Shown: one piece after another, positions 6,436 through 13,521 of the stretch | Numbering within the stretch: the first letter of the stretch is position 1 | Layout of the letters: the number at the start of each line of letters is the position of its first letter | The notes under the pieces: generated by a model | Database searches by the model: none | Told to the model about the DNA's origin: nothing | Seen by the model: the letters and a program-made list of their open reading frames with translations, nothing else | Translations under genes and position numbers: made by a program | Source of the DNA: a virus | IMG/VR virus record: IMGVR_UViG_3300042566_000071 | Span: 1-21,317 of that record | Direction: 5' to 3' (one strand) | DNA: 21,317 nucleotides

Positions 6436-6443
6436 TATTTATT
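6436..6443 (-). promoter_or_regulatory. Near-consensus late promoter AATAAATA
   Basis: Minus-strand AATAAATA differs from the T4 late box by one base at the first position, the position reported as variable in T4-like cyanophage late motifs. It contains the stop codon of the zinc-ribbon gene. With T4 spacing, transcription starts near 6430, so the RNA would keep only the last two bases of the hairpin's 5' arm. Confidence 0.55.
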
Positions 6444-6597
6444 CGCCTTCATGATCCGTGTCGAAATCATATTCTTCTTGCTCAATACCCTCTCCACAGA
6501 AAGGGCAGTGTAATACTCTATAATATTTGTGATCCATATCATGATCTACAAAGAATAGAGCATTGCAACTGGTGCATTCGTATTCTTCATTATCCAT
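6439..6597 (-). CDS. Zinc-ribbon microprotein, 52 aa
   Basis: The gap between the GIY-YIG gene and the 100-aa gene holds a complete frame, starting MDNEEYECTSCNALF. Two CxxC pairs (C8/C11 in CTSC and C31/C34 in CPFC) spaced by 19 residues are typical of a zinc ribbon. The rest is strongly acidic, ending in a Glu/Asp/His-rich tail. The ATG immediately follows the TAA of the upstream gene, so translation is probably coupled. Small zinc ribbons in phages can act in transcription or as protein-binding adaptors; nothing here decides between them. Confidence 0.75.
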   Translation of the reverse strand: MDNEEYECTSCNALFFVDHDMDHKYYRVLHCPFCGEGIEQEEYDFDTDHEGE

Positions 6598-6900
6598 TTA
6601 AATATCTTCTGTTACAATCTCAGTAGTGATGTTATTGTTTTCACAATATTGAGTATATTCAGGAGCGAGATTTGTTTTGACGTCCGCCGCCCACTCGTCA
6701 TGGATTTGTTGATCAGTAAATGTAAGAGTTACAATATTTTTGTATCCCTGTGCAGCAAAATATGCATTTTGTTCGATTTTATCACTATTTTCTGTTATAA
6801 AATTTGTATGTGCGGATGATCCCGACTCATTTAGTACTTGCCAATACCATGGAGTATCTAGATCTTCTCTTGTATATGTAATTGTTACTTTCTTAGCCAT
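6598..6900 (-). CDS. Hypothetical protein, 100 aa
   Basis: I do not recognise this protein. It begins MAKKVTITYTREDLDTPWYW, is rich in Thr, Asn and aromatic residues, and appears to be a small mixed alpha/beta fold with no membrane segment or cysteine motif. It sits 24 bases after nrdB and directly adjoins the zinc-ribbon gene (stop TAA followed at once by ATG). Its start follows GAGAAAGGCACTAAC, giving an AGAAAGG ribosome binding site. Confidence 0.75.
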   Translation of the reverse strand: MAKKVTITYTREDLDTPWYWQVLNESGSSAHTNFITENSDKIEQNAYFAAQGYKNIVTLTFTDQQIHDEWAADVKTNLAPEYTQYCENNNITTEIVTEDI

Positions 6901-6924
6901 GTTAGTGCCTTTCTCGGTTAAATT

Positions 6925-7899
6925 TTATGCTGCTACGCCCCAGACATCATCCCATTTACCTGATAGCGCACCCTTAGCATAGTCGGTGGCACGATTTTCA
7001 AAGAAGTTAGTATGTGTCGGAGCATTGATCATTTCCTCAACCCACGGCAGAGGATTCTTCTTGACCTTAAAGATACCCTTGAGTCCAAGACTAATCAGTC
7101 GACGATCGCAGATATAGCGGATATACTTCTTAACATCAGCAGATGTAAGATCTTGCATCTCACCCATCTCGAATGAGAGATCAATAAACTTGTCTTCTAG
7201 TTCCACCATCTTCTCTGCGATAGTGTAGATCTGTCCCTTTAGTTCATCATTCCAGAGTTCTCTATTTTCTTCAACATATGTGCGGAACAGTTTAATCATC
7301 GACTCGGCATGCATCGTTTCATCAACGATTGACCAAGTAACGATCTGACCCATTCCCTTCATTTTTCCGTGACGAGGGAAGTTGAGGAGCATAATGAAGG
7401 ATGAGAACAATTGCATACCTTCAGTGAACGCACTAAACGCTGCGATATTGGTCGCGACTGATTCAGGTGTGCCATTTGTGTTCGACAAATCCATAAAGTA
7501 GTCGTGCTTTGCTCGCATTGAGTCGTATTCAAGGAATTCCTGATACGTTGTTTCTGGCATACCAAGAGTTTCAATGAGGTGAGAATACGCTGCAACATGT
7601 AATGCCTCCCGTGCCGCAAATCCCATCAACATCATACGAACTTCAGGTTGTGGGAAATATGGCAGATAGTTCTTAACATAACCACCAGCAACATCGATAT
7701 CGCCTTGGGTAAAGAAACGAAAAATGTTTGTTAAGAAAAGTCTTTCATTATCAGTTAGACGTTTCTTCCAGTCATTGACATCTTCTACCATCGGTACTTC
7801 GGTGTGTAACCAGTGTGACTGTTCGTGCTTCAACCATGCGTCGTATGCCCATGGATAGTTAAACGGTTTGAAATACGATCTTTCACTCATTAATGTCAT
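6925..7899 (-). CDS. nrdB: Class Ia ribonucleotide reductase, small (radical) subunit
   Basis: NrdB houses the diiron-tyrosyl radical that NrdA needs to reduce ribonucleotides. All six iron ligands appear in place: D67 (FTQGDIDV), E98 and H101 (REALH), E160 (AFTEGMQ), and E194 and H197 (DETMH). The radical tyrosine is Y105, seven residues after E98 as in E. coli. The 324-aa length and the C-terminal DDVWG tail, which docks on NrdA, are normal for the family. The ATG at 7899 shares ATGA with the stop of the 52-aa gene and has AGGGA upstream; a second ATG three codons later lacks one. It lies downstream of nrdA and grx in the same unit. Confidence 0.97.
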   Translation of the reverse strand: MTLMSERSYFKPFNYPWAYDAWLKHEQSHWLHTEVPMVEDVNDWKKRLTDNERLFLTNIFRFFTQGDIDVAGGYVKNYLPYFPQPEVRMMLMGFAAREALHVAAYSHLIETLGMPETTYQEFLEYDSMRAKHDYFMDLSNTNGTPESVATNIAAFSAFTEGMQLFSSFIMLLNFPRHGKMKGMGQIVTWSIVDETMHAESMIKLFRTYVEENRELWNDELKGQIYTIAEKMVELEDKFIDLSFEMGEMQDLTSADVKKYIRYICDRRLISLGLKGIFKVKKNPLPWVEEMINAPTHTNFFENRATDYAKGALSGKWDDVWGVAA

Positions 7900-8054
7900 G
7901 GATTTCCCTGACCCCTATACTTCTTAAAATTTTGCTTTTTGCGCTTATTCATTGTGCTTGTTTTAATTTTACCATTACCAATACTAGTACCTTTCTTATA
8001 GGTATTATTGATAGTGTTTTTTATTGTCCCGTTGGACTTTGAACCTTTTGCCAT
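7896..8054 (-). CDS. Small basic conserved phage protein, 52 aa
   Basis: Reading the gap between grx and nrdB gives a complete frame beginning MAKGSKSNGTIKN and ending in KKYRGQGNP. It is highly basic (14 Lys or Arg of 52) with no hydrophobic core. The C-terminal pattern KIKTSTMNKRKKQNFKKYRG resembles, from memory, a tiny protein next to the nrd genes in T4-like cyanophages. The start overlaps the grx stop (TAATG) and the stop overlaps the nrdB start (ATGA), so it is embedded in the operon. Nucleic-acid binding is a plausible guess from charge alone. Confidence 0.75.
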   Translation of the reverse strand: MAKGSKSNGTIKNTINNTYKKGTSIGNGKIKTSTMNKRKKQNFKKYRGQGNP

Positions 8055-8290
8055 TAATTACTCCCCGCCCATTTGATTAGATCATCATAACCACCGACGT
8101 GATGTCCATTAATCCAAATTTGCGGAACTGTTGTTATCCCAGGAACTGCGGCAACTACATCTTCCCATAATACATCTTCACCCACCACGCTTTCAACATA
8201 CTGAATTTCCATACCAGTCATAAATTCTTTTGCCAGTACACAATACGGGCAATCTGGTTTGGTATAAATTTCTGCAAAAAACTGTGACAT
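8054..8290 (-). CDS. Glutaredoxin
   Basis: This 78-aa thioredoxin-fold protein has the redox motif CPYC (C14-C17), the cis-proline segment TVPQ (54-57, P56) and the glutathione-site GGYDDL (66-71), all in standard positions. Glutaredoxin reduces the C-terminal cysteines of NrdA; in T4 the NrdC protein has this role. It lies between nrdA and nrdB, and its ribosome binding site GAGGGG is formed by the last two sense codons of nrdA, which suggests coupled translation. Confidence 0.95.
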   Translation of the reverse strand: MSQFFAEIYTKPDCPYCVLAKEFMTGMEIQYVESVVGEDVLWEDVVAAVPGITTVPQIWINGHHVGGYDDLIKWAGSN

Positions 8291-8293
8291 GTT

Positions 8294-10096
8294 TTACCCC
8301 TCGCACGCAACACAAGTGTCGCCTTCAATCATTGCCTTGAAGTCGATCTCCTTGATCACTTCTCGTTCAATGCGCTTTGATACCTTATCTGCCTTACCGA
8401 TCTTTTCAGAACGACAGTAATACATCGTCTTCAAACCCTGCTTCCATGCAAGATAGTGAACAGCATGAAGATACTTGATATTTGCATCAGGACGGAAGAA
8501 TACATTGAGGGACTGTGCCTGATCAATAAACTTCTGTCTGTCTGCTGCATGCTCAATAACCCAACGCTGGTCAATTTCCATGGAGGTCTTATAGACTTCC
8601 TTAGTAATATCGTCCATCCAAGTAAGATGCTGCACCGAACCATCGTTGGCGATAATCGAGGACCAAACCTCATCATACCAACCAGAAGGTCTGCCCATTG
8701 CTGCTTCTTCTAGAATAATCGCATCAAGATATTTATTCTTATTTAAAAATGAACCTGATAGAGTATCCTGACGATACGCATTTGCTCGCCACGGTTCAAT
8801 CGACGGACTGGTATTGCCCATAATAATTGACGAAGATGCATTCGGAGCAATTGCCTGCATATGGGAGAAACGTCGACCAGTGCCAACAGCATCAGGTGCC
8901 TCACCACGTTCTGTCCCGAGTTCTAGATTAGCAGTATCGAGACGAGTTTTGATGTGCTTAAACACTCGCATATTAATACCCTTGGCAACTGCTGACTCCC
9001 ACGCAACACCCTTGCGCTGAAGATAAGCATGGAAACCAAGCGCACCAATACCAATAGACCGTTCACGCTTTGCTGAATAGATCGCACGAGCAACCTGCTT
9101 AGGAGCATTGTCAATGAAGTATTGAAGAACGTTGTCTAGCATCTCTGCCATGTCCTTGAGGAACAACGGATCTTTTGACCAAGAATCATAGTATTCTAGA
9201 TTGACTGACGAGAGACAGCAAACAGCAGTGCGCTTCCTATCCGTCGGAAGAATAATTTCCGAGCAGAGGTTCGACTGATTAATTCTCAGACCAAGATCCT
9301 TCTGGAACTGTGGTAATGCACGATTGCTCGCATCAATAAAGTGCAGGTAAGGTTCACCTGTCATCATGCGCAGTTCTAGAATTTTCTGCCAGAGATCTTT
9401 CGCTGAAACTGTATCGCGGATTTCACCTGACTTCGGATCAGTAAGATCCCAACTGTCATCAGCATCCTTATCGGTCATACAACGCTCGACGATTTCCATA
9501 AATGCATCCGAGATGTTAACCCCATGGTGCAGGTTCAGTGCACGCATGTTGGGATCACCAGTCGGTTTGCGCATTTCTAGAAATAACCCAATGTCAGGGT
9601 GAGAAATATCCAGATAAGCAGCATAAGAACCACGACGAGTGCGACCTTGACGGTAAGCCATACTAGAAGCATCATAAGTGCGAAGGTGAGGCATAACACC
9701 AGTAGACTTATCATCTGCGGCGCGAATGCCAAAACCAATACCAACGCCGCCACCAAGCATAGACAACCAGTTAGTTTCTGAAAGATTTTCAACTAGACCC
9801 TCCGCAGTATCATCAATGAAGTTTAGGAAACAACTGATTGGCATACCACGCTTTGACCGACCAAACGAGAGGATCGGAGTCGCGTATGACAACCAGTGCT
9901 TTGATGCATATTCGTATAGACGCTGCGCATGTGCAGGATTAGAACCGAACGTCTTTGAAACAAAAGCGAACCGATGCTGCGGAGACGTTTCGTCGTCCTT
10001 CATGTATGATTCTTGAAGTCGCTGAATACCTAGTTTGTCAAACAGGGAGTCCCGTGATAAGTCAATCTCAATATCCAGATAATTCTCTCTTGCCAT
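8294..10096 (-). CDS. nrdA: Class Ia ribonucleotide reductase, large (catalytic) subunit, no ATP-cone
   Basis: NrdA reduces ribonucleoside diphosphates to deoxy forms. The catalytic elements are clear: C89 in PISCFL, N276-C278-E280 in NLCSE, C293/C294 in TAVCCLSS as the resolving site, the TMYYCRS segment with the radical-transfer tyrosine pair, and the C-terminal CVAC (C595/C598) that accepts electrons from glutaredoxin. At 600 aa it is much shorter than T4 or E. coli NrdA (about 750-760). The N-terminus goes almost straight into the catalytic domain, so the ATP-cone that senses the dATP/ATP ratio is missing and the enzyme should escape dATP shut-off. The ATG directly follows the TAA of the upstream gene. 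Confidence 0.96.
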   Translation of the reverse strand: MARENYLDIEIDLSRDSLFDKLGIQRLQESYMKDDETSPQHRFAFVSKTFGSNPAHAQRLYEYASKHWLSYATPILSFGRSKRGMPISCFLNFIDDTAEGLVENLSETNWLSMLGGGVGIGFGIRAADDKSTGVMPHLRTYDASSMAYRQGRTRRGSYAAYLDISHPDIGLFLEMRKPTGDPNMRALNLHHGVNISDAFMEIVERCMTDKDADDSWDLTDPKSGEIRDTVSAKDLWQKILELRMMTGEPYLHFIDASNRALPQFQKDLGLRINQSNLCSEIILPTDRKRTAVCCLSSVNLEYYDSWSKDPLFLKDMAEMLDNVLQYFIDNAPKQVARAIYSAKRERSIGIGALGFHAYLQRKGVAWESAVAKGINMRVFKHIKTRLDTANLELGTERGEAPDAVGTGRRFSHMQAIAPNASSSIIMGNTSPSIEPWRANAYRQDTLSGSFLNKNKYLDAIILEEAAMGRPSGWYDEVWSSIIANDGSVQHLTWMDDITKEVYKTSMEIDQRWVIEHAADRQKFIDQAQSLNVFFRPDANIKYLHAVHYLAWKQGLKTMYYCRSEKIGKADKVSKRIEREVIKEIDFKAMIEGDTCVACEG

Positions 10097-10642
10097 TTAT
10101 AGTCCCTGTTCCTTCAACACTTTTTCGATGTCTGGTTTGAAATATGATTCTGGTTTAAGAATCTTACCATCCTCACGCTTTTTAATCTTACCATTATCAG
10201 AAACCTTACTCATGTTAGAAGCACGAACTTCTTTCCACACCTCTTCAAAGTTGATACCAAGAGTTGCAAACAATCCTTGAACAACCCAAACTAGGTCGGC
10301 ACCACCGTCAGCAATGTCTCCAATATGACGACGAAGAAAACCATCGCAAAGTTCGCGGTATTCTTCATCGATCAGATTAATATATAGGTTTGCTTGCGCC
10401 ATATTATCATCATTTAGATGCGGAGTTGTGCCCACATATTGATCTGCTGCAATCATAAATTCGGTAACGTCTTTTTGGTTATTCATAATATTTTCTTTCT
10501 TTGTCAATGCCCAAGATCCATCATGTTGATCGGACCAAATTAGTTCTGTGTTTTCATCCCAGTGAAGGGTCTTCAATAGATCGTGCGGAAGCTCTATATA
10601 TAATTCACCATCATCATTTTCCTTAACTATAACTGTTGTCAT
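10097..10642 (-). CDS. AbrB-like domain fused to a MazG/HisE-like NTP pyrophosphohydrolase
   Basis: Residues 1-50 look like an AbrB/SpoVT swapped-hairpin domain (ELPHDLLKTLHWDENTELIW...DGSWALTKK). Residues 55-181 match an all-alpha NTP pyrophosphohydrolase: FMIAADQYV, the EEYRE metal motif (E93, E94, E97) and DIADGGADLVW (D109, D112, D116), ending like phosphoribosyl-ATP pyrophosphatase relatives (KREDGKILKPESYFKPDIE). Such enzymes hydrolyse nucleoside triphosphates to monophosphates, for example to clear dCTP, dUTP or aberrant NTPs. Position directly upstream of nrdA fits nucleotide pool control. The frame is continuous. An internal ATG at 10486 follows AAGAAAGAAAATATT, so a shorter pyrophosphohydrolase alone could also be made. 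Confidence 0.75.
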   Translation of the reverse strand: MTTVIVKENDDGELYIELPHDLLKTLHWDENTELIWSDQHDGSWALTKKENIMNNQKDVTEFMIAADQYVGTTPHLNDDNMAQANLYINLIDEEYRELCDGFLRRHIGDIADGGADLVWVVQGLFATLGINFEEVWKEVRASNMSKVSDNGKIKKREDGKILKPESYFKPDIEKVLKEQGL

Positions 10643-10643
10643 A

Positions 10644-10835
10644 TTACCAATGCCGTATCGTGTTGGTAATAATTACAAAACACGTAACGATGTGTATCAC
10701 AACCCAAAATGTTTTGAGAAACAACGCAACACGTGCTTCTTGTATTGTAAGAATAGGAACATCAGGTCTATCTTCGTCTGTTGAACCCATAAGATGACCA
10801 GTTGCTCGAGACCATATTTTTTCTAGACTATTCAT
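10644..10835 (-). CDS. Small conserved membrane protein, 63 aa
   Basis: The N-terminal half is soluble (EKIWSRATGHLMGSTDEDRPD), and residues 35-60 form one strong transmembrane helix (ARVALFLKTFWVVIHIVTCF continuing to IIT), ending in NTIRHW. From memory a close relative with the same ATGHLMGS and FWVV...RHW pattern occurs in T4-like cyanophages, function unknown. The ATG shares ATGA with the stop of the 48-aa gene. Its place among nucleotide genes is conserved context and not evidence of function. Confidence 0.75.
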   Translation of the reverse strand: MNSLEKIWSRATGHLMGSTDEDRPDVPILTIQEARVALFLKTFWVVIHIVTCFVIITNTIRHW

Positions 10836-10978
10836 GGTAACATTTCTATTCTATAAGGTGCTTCGTCTTTCCACCACGGATCTTCCGTAAGATCTTCTAC
10901 GACTTCGAGTGCTTCTTCTTCAGACTCAACATCTGCAACAACAATATCATCTTTATTATATACTAACCAATTAATCAC
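10832..10978 (-). CDS. Small acidic hypothetical protein, 48 aa (GTG start)
   Basis: The gap between thyX and the 63-aa gene carries a complete frame starting at GTG, which shares GTGA with the thyX stop. It begins (M)INWLVYNKDDIVVADVES and has ESEEEALEVVEDLTEDPWWK in the middle, ending EMLP. No ATG start exists before the penultimate codons. The predicted order (strand, strand, acidic helix, strand) is a sensible mini-fold, and its stop overlaps the next ATG (ATGA). I do not know the function. Confidence 0.65.
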   Translation of the reverse strand: MINWLVYNKDDIVVADVESEEEALEVVEDLTEDPWWKDEAPYRIEMLP

Positions 10979-11679
10979 GGAAGTTTCCTTTCAAACTCTG
11001 CCCACGCTGTCATGTCATCTAGTGCCTTGATTACATCGGGGAAGTGTTGACCGATTATTGTCCAGCACTGTTCTGCTACGATACGGTGTTCTTTCTGCGT
11101 CGCTTTATCCATACGCAACTGGCAGTAGTGAACCCACGAACGCAGCGAACCTGCCATGATGATAGTTGATTCGGTATTACCTTCAGGCAGAACAGCACGT
11201 GCCTGCTCCTTTGCGATACCGTTTTCAATCGCCCACTCATAAGCATCTAAGGCAGCATCAGTAGCAGTTACCTGTCTCATTGCCCATTCTTCGGCCAATG
11301 CGTTGTCGTCGGATCCCAATTCCACCGAGTTTTGTCGGTTATTGGTATCCTGTAGTCGTGCTTCTCTAATGACGAATCCAAGGTCTGTAGTCGGGTCTGC
11401 ATATCTCTGTGAAAATTCTTGGAACGAAAAGGATCGATGGCGAAGAATTTGCCTAGCGATGTCACGAGTTGTTTTAATTTCCATTGATACATGTACCATC
11501 TCCAGTGGTGACCAGTGTTGGTTCTTAATAAGATACTGAACCAGTTTAGGTGCTGTTGCGGTGCTGTTCTGGTTTGACGGATTAGATACTCTTGCTGCCC
11601 ATGCAACCAGTTCATTGGCAGTACTACATTCTGTATACGCACTTGGTTTTGTAAGTCCGATCAGATTTACTTCGCTCAT
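10975..11679 (-). CDS. thyX: Flavin-dependent thymidylate synthase ThyX
   Basis: ThyX makes dTMP from dUMP using FAD and methylenetetrahydrofolate. The signature RHRxxSxxxxSxR is present as RHRSFSFQEFSQR (residues 80-92). The folate/FAD-side segment HWSPLEMVHVSMEI precedes it, and LPEGNTESTIIMAGSLRSW with QLRMDKATQKE follows as expected for the dUMP site. The 234-aa length is typical. The start ATG follows GGAGAGTTGA and shares ATGA with the previous stop. With NrdA, NrdB and the pyrophosphohydrolase downstream, it forms a dNTP supply unit. Confidence 0.97.
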   Translation of the reverse strand: MSEVNLIGLTKPSAYTECSTANELVAWAARVSNPSNQNSTATAPKLVQYLIKNQHWSPLEMVHVSMEIKTTRDIARQILRHRSFSFQEFSQRYADPTTDLGFVIREARLQDTNNRQNSVELGSDDNALAEEWAMRQVTATDAALDAYEWAIENGIAKEQARAVLPEGNTESTIIMAGSLRSWVHYCQLRMDKATQKEHRIVAEQCWTIIGQHFPDVIKALDDMTAWAEFERKLP

Positions 11680-12221
11680 TCAACTCTCCATGATGTTGTA
11701 TTCAATTTAATATTAGTGGGCCAATCGCCTTCAGTATAAGATTTATCATGAAATCTCAACTCGTTTGTAGGCATAATACAAAGTCTGCCGTTGTCTAGTT
11801 CTATAAACATAAACTCCTTAGACTGCGAAGGATGCATACTGTAACCATCGTTCATAGGAATGGCAGTAAACAGATAGCGACCAAACTCCCCAGTACTACG
11901 AATCTCTGCTCGCTGACTGTTCAGATAATCATAACGAATAACTGAGAACTGATCACCATAACAATCCCATACCTGTGTATCTTCAAGAGTCCACGCTGGT
12001 TCTGGGTCTACAGAAAATGCTAGAGCATGCGGAGGAACACCACGGTAGACTGCACCACATTCAAGCATGATATGACACCCCCATGAGTGTCCAGGTTTTG
12101 AATGCAATGCAAACCAAACACAGGGTTCAAAGGTATATGGTTCTACACCCTTACGAATGAACGATGAGTCTACCCAGCAGTAGATATGATGTGGAAGATT
12201 TCCCGACCCAGTGTATAGCAT
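11676..12221 (-). CDS. Hypothetical protein, 181 aa
   Basis: I do not recognise a family. The protein is rich in aromatic residues, His, Cys and Pro: PHHIYCWVDSSFIRKGVEPY, then CVWFALHSKPGHSWGCHIML, CGAVYRGVPPHALAF, and a C-terminal half of alternating hydrophobic residues likely to be beta strands. A repeated W/C-rich pattern may mark a compact beta fold. It lies between an 88-aa unknown gene and thyX with TAATG and ATGA overlaps. The His/Cys-rich first half could bind metal, but spacing matches no motif I know. Confidence 0.75.
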   Translation of the reverse strand: MLYTGSGNLPHHIYCWVDSSFIRKGVEPYTFEPCVWFALHSKPGHSWGCHIMLECGAVYRGVPPHALAFSVDPEPAWTLEDTQVWDCYGDQFSVIRYDYLNSQRAEIRSTGEFGRYLFTAIPMNDGYSMHPSQSKEFMFIELDNGRLCIMPTNELRFHDKSYTEGDWPTNIKLNTTSWRVE

Positions 12222-12487
12222 TACTCAACCTCAAATTCTTTGACTTTTTGGAACTGTGCCCTACTAACATATCCAACACCCAGAAGATGATCTACACGAT
12301 TAGATGCATCGGCATAATCGATATACGTACCATCATCGAACCACCACCAGCGGTCGAGACCAAGCAACCAGCGAGGTTCGCGGCGATACTCTACCAACCA
12401 CTTACCGTCTGTGCGATGAATACGCAACTTTGTGATTCGAAAATGAGCGAGTTCTACGCCATATTCATTAGCGACAAGTTCGCTCAT
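12221..12487 (-). CDS. Hypothetical protein, 88 aa
   Basis: The protein has WLVEYRREPRWLLGLDRWWWF in its middle, a striking tryptophan-rich stretch, followed by YIDYADASNRVDHLLGVGY; no known domain is recognised. The ATG at 12485-12487 is chosen over an in-frame GTG four codons earlier because GGAGG lies exactly 5 bases before it. It shares ATGA with the primase stop. The stop shares TAATG with the next gene. A candidate promoter lies about 60 bases upstream inside the primase gene. Confidence 0.75.
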   Translation of the reverse strand: MSELVANEYGVELAHFRITKLRIHRTDGKWLVEYRREPRWLLGLDRWWWFDDGTYIDYADASNRVDHLLGVGYVSRAQFQKVKEFEVE

Positions 12488-13515
12488 ACTTTCCTCCACA
12501 TCATATACTTTGCCTTTGCTGATAGTCCTTGAAACGTATTATCATTTATAATACTCTGGATTTCACCAGAAGTCAATCCATTTTCAATCATTTCATTAAT
12601 ATCTTTTCCTGGAACATCTGGCCAAATGACCATCTTATACCCCATATCAATATACTTATTCATTAACTTACCGACTTCTCGGTTTTTTGGTTGATTATCA
12701 AAAATAATTGTTATTTTTTCTTTTTGTAACGGAAGTTGGTCGATTTTTCCGAATGACGTTCCAGCACAAGCGATAGAATTATCCAGAAAAAGGGAGTCAA
12801 GGGGCCCTTCGACAACAAGTATTTCTTTTGTAGGATCGACCCTATCCAGACCGAAAATCGATGGTGCATCTTCGTCTACCTTAATGTTAATATAACGTAA
12901 TGACTCGCCTCTGATTCCGCGAAGGCTAACAACAAGGAGTTTACCAGCGCCATCAAAAAAAGGAATCGCGAGTCTCGGTTCAGATGTAATGATCGAGTTT
13001 TTATATTTGTCATTAAGCTGTATGACATCTTTAACATTAGGAATGAAATACAACCTATCAAAAGCATCGCGAGGAATTTTGCGGTCAGTAACATATTGAA
13101 TTACCTCATGATCATCTGGTAGCGTATCAAGTCGATCCATAATCGAGTCGAGCAGTTTAGGTTCTGGTTTCTTAGTAAACTTTGGTTCTTCAAACTTTAG
13201 AACTGATTCTACAGTTTTATGAGAAGTCTTGTTGTGAGCACCATCTGCATATCGTTCTACGACATATTGACTGTAGAGGGTGGCATCAAAGTTCTTGAGG
13301 AATGTTCCAAAGTGTTGACTCGCGCCACACTTATGGCACTTGTAATACAGATCGTTCTTACCACGATAGAAGTATCCTCGTGCCTTCCTCTTATTACGTT
13401 GTGAGTCGCCGCAGATTGGACATCTGCAGTTGAATAGATCTTGGGTTTTCTTCTTGAAATTCTCTAGTCGATATGAAATCGAATGGAGATACTTGATGTC
13501 AATATATAAACTCAT
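12484..13515 (-). CDS. DNA primase, T4 gp61-like
   Basis: T4 gp61 synthesises RNA primers with the gp41 helicase. The N-terminal zinc ribbon is clear: CPICGDS (C32, C35) and CHKCGA (C60, C63), with KARGYFYRG between, as in T4. The catalytic Toprim region follows: EILVVEGPLDSLF (E236, D240) and IIFDNQPKNRE (D273), matching T4's FDNEPRN arrangement. The length of 343 aa matches gp61 (342). I choose the ATG at 13513-13515 (MSLYIDIKYL) because this is how homologues start; an ATG six codons earlier lies inside a palindrome and promoter. The chosen start has only GGGG 12 bases upstream as a ribosome binding site, and may be nearly leaderless. Confidence 0.92.
   Translation of the reverse strand: MSLYIDIKYLHSISYRLENFKKKTQDLFNCRCPICGDSQRNKRKARGYFYRGKNDLYYKCHKCGASQHFGTFLKNFDATLYSQYVVERYADGAHNKTSHKTVESVLKFEEPKFTKKPEPKLLDSIMDRLDTLPDDHEVIQYVTDRKIPRDAFDRLYFIPNVKDVIQLNDKYKNSIITSEPRLAIPFFDGAGKLLVVSLRGIRGESLRYINIKVDEDAPSIFGLDRVDPTKEILVVEGPLDSLFLDNSIACAGTSFGKIDQLPLQKEKITIIFDNQPKNREVGKLMNKYIDMGYKMVIWPDVPGKDINEMIENGLTSGEIQSIINDNTFQGLSAKAKYMMWRKV
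12548..12576 (-). promoter_or_regulatory. Candidate sigma70 promoter within the primase 3' end
   Basis: On the minus strand TTGACT (12571-12576) is followed by a 17-base spacer and TATTAT (12548-12553). Directly downstream, TATAAATG differs from the late box at one base. It would serve the 88-aa gene and the thyX-nrd unit. It lacks the ACGGG element of the stronger promoters and lies in coding sequence, so chance is possible. Confidence 0.4.
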
Positions 13516-13521
13516 AATATA

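Noticed and set aside
8730-8737. AATAAATA late-type box inside nrdA
   Set aside because: It is far from any gene start and is explained by Asn-Lys-Tyr codons; no leader or ribosome binding site follows.
10502-10507. TTGACA inside the AbrB-MazG fusion gene
   Set aside because: There is no -10 box at 15-19 bases; the nearest TATTAT is only 11 bases away and overlaps the internal start region.
10097-10642. Frameshift or lost stop between the AbrB-like and MazG-like parts
   Set aside because: The frame is continuous with sensible sequence on both sides; with no reads to inspect I treat it as a genuine fusion and list it for checking.
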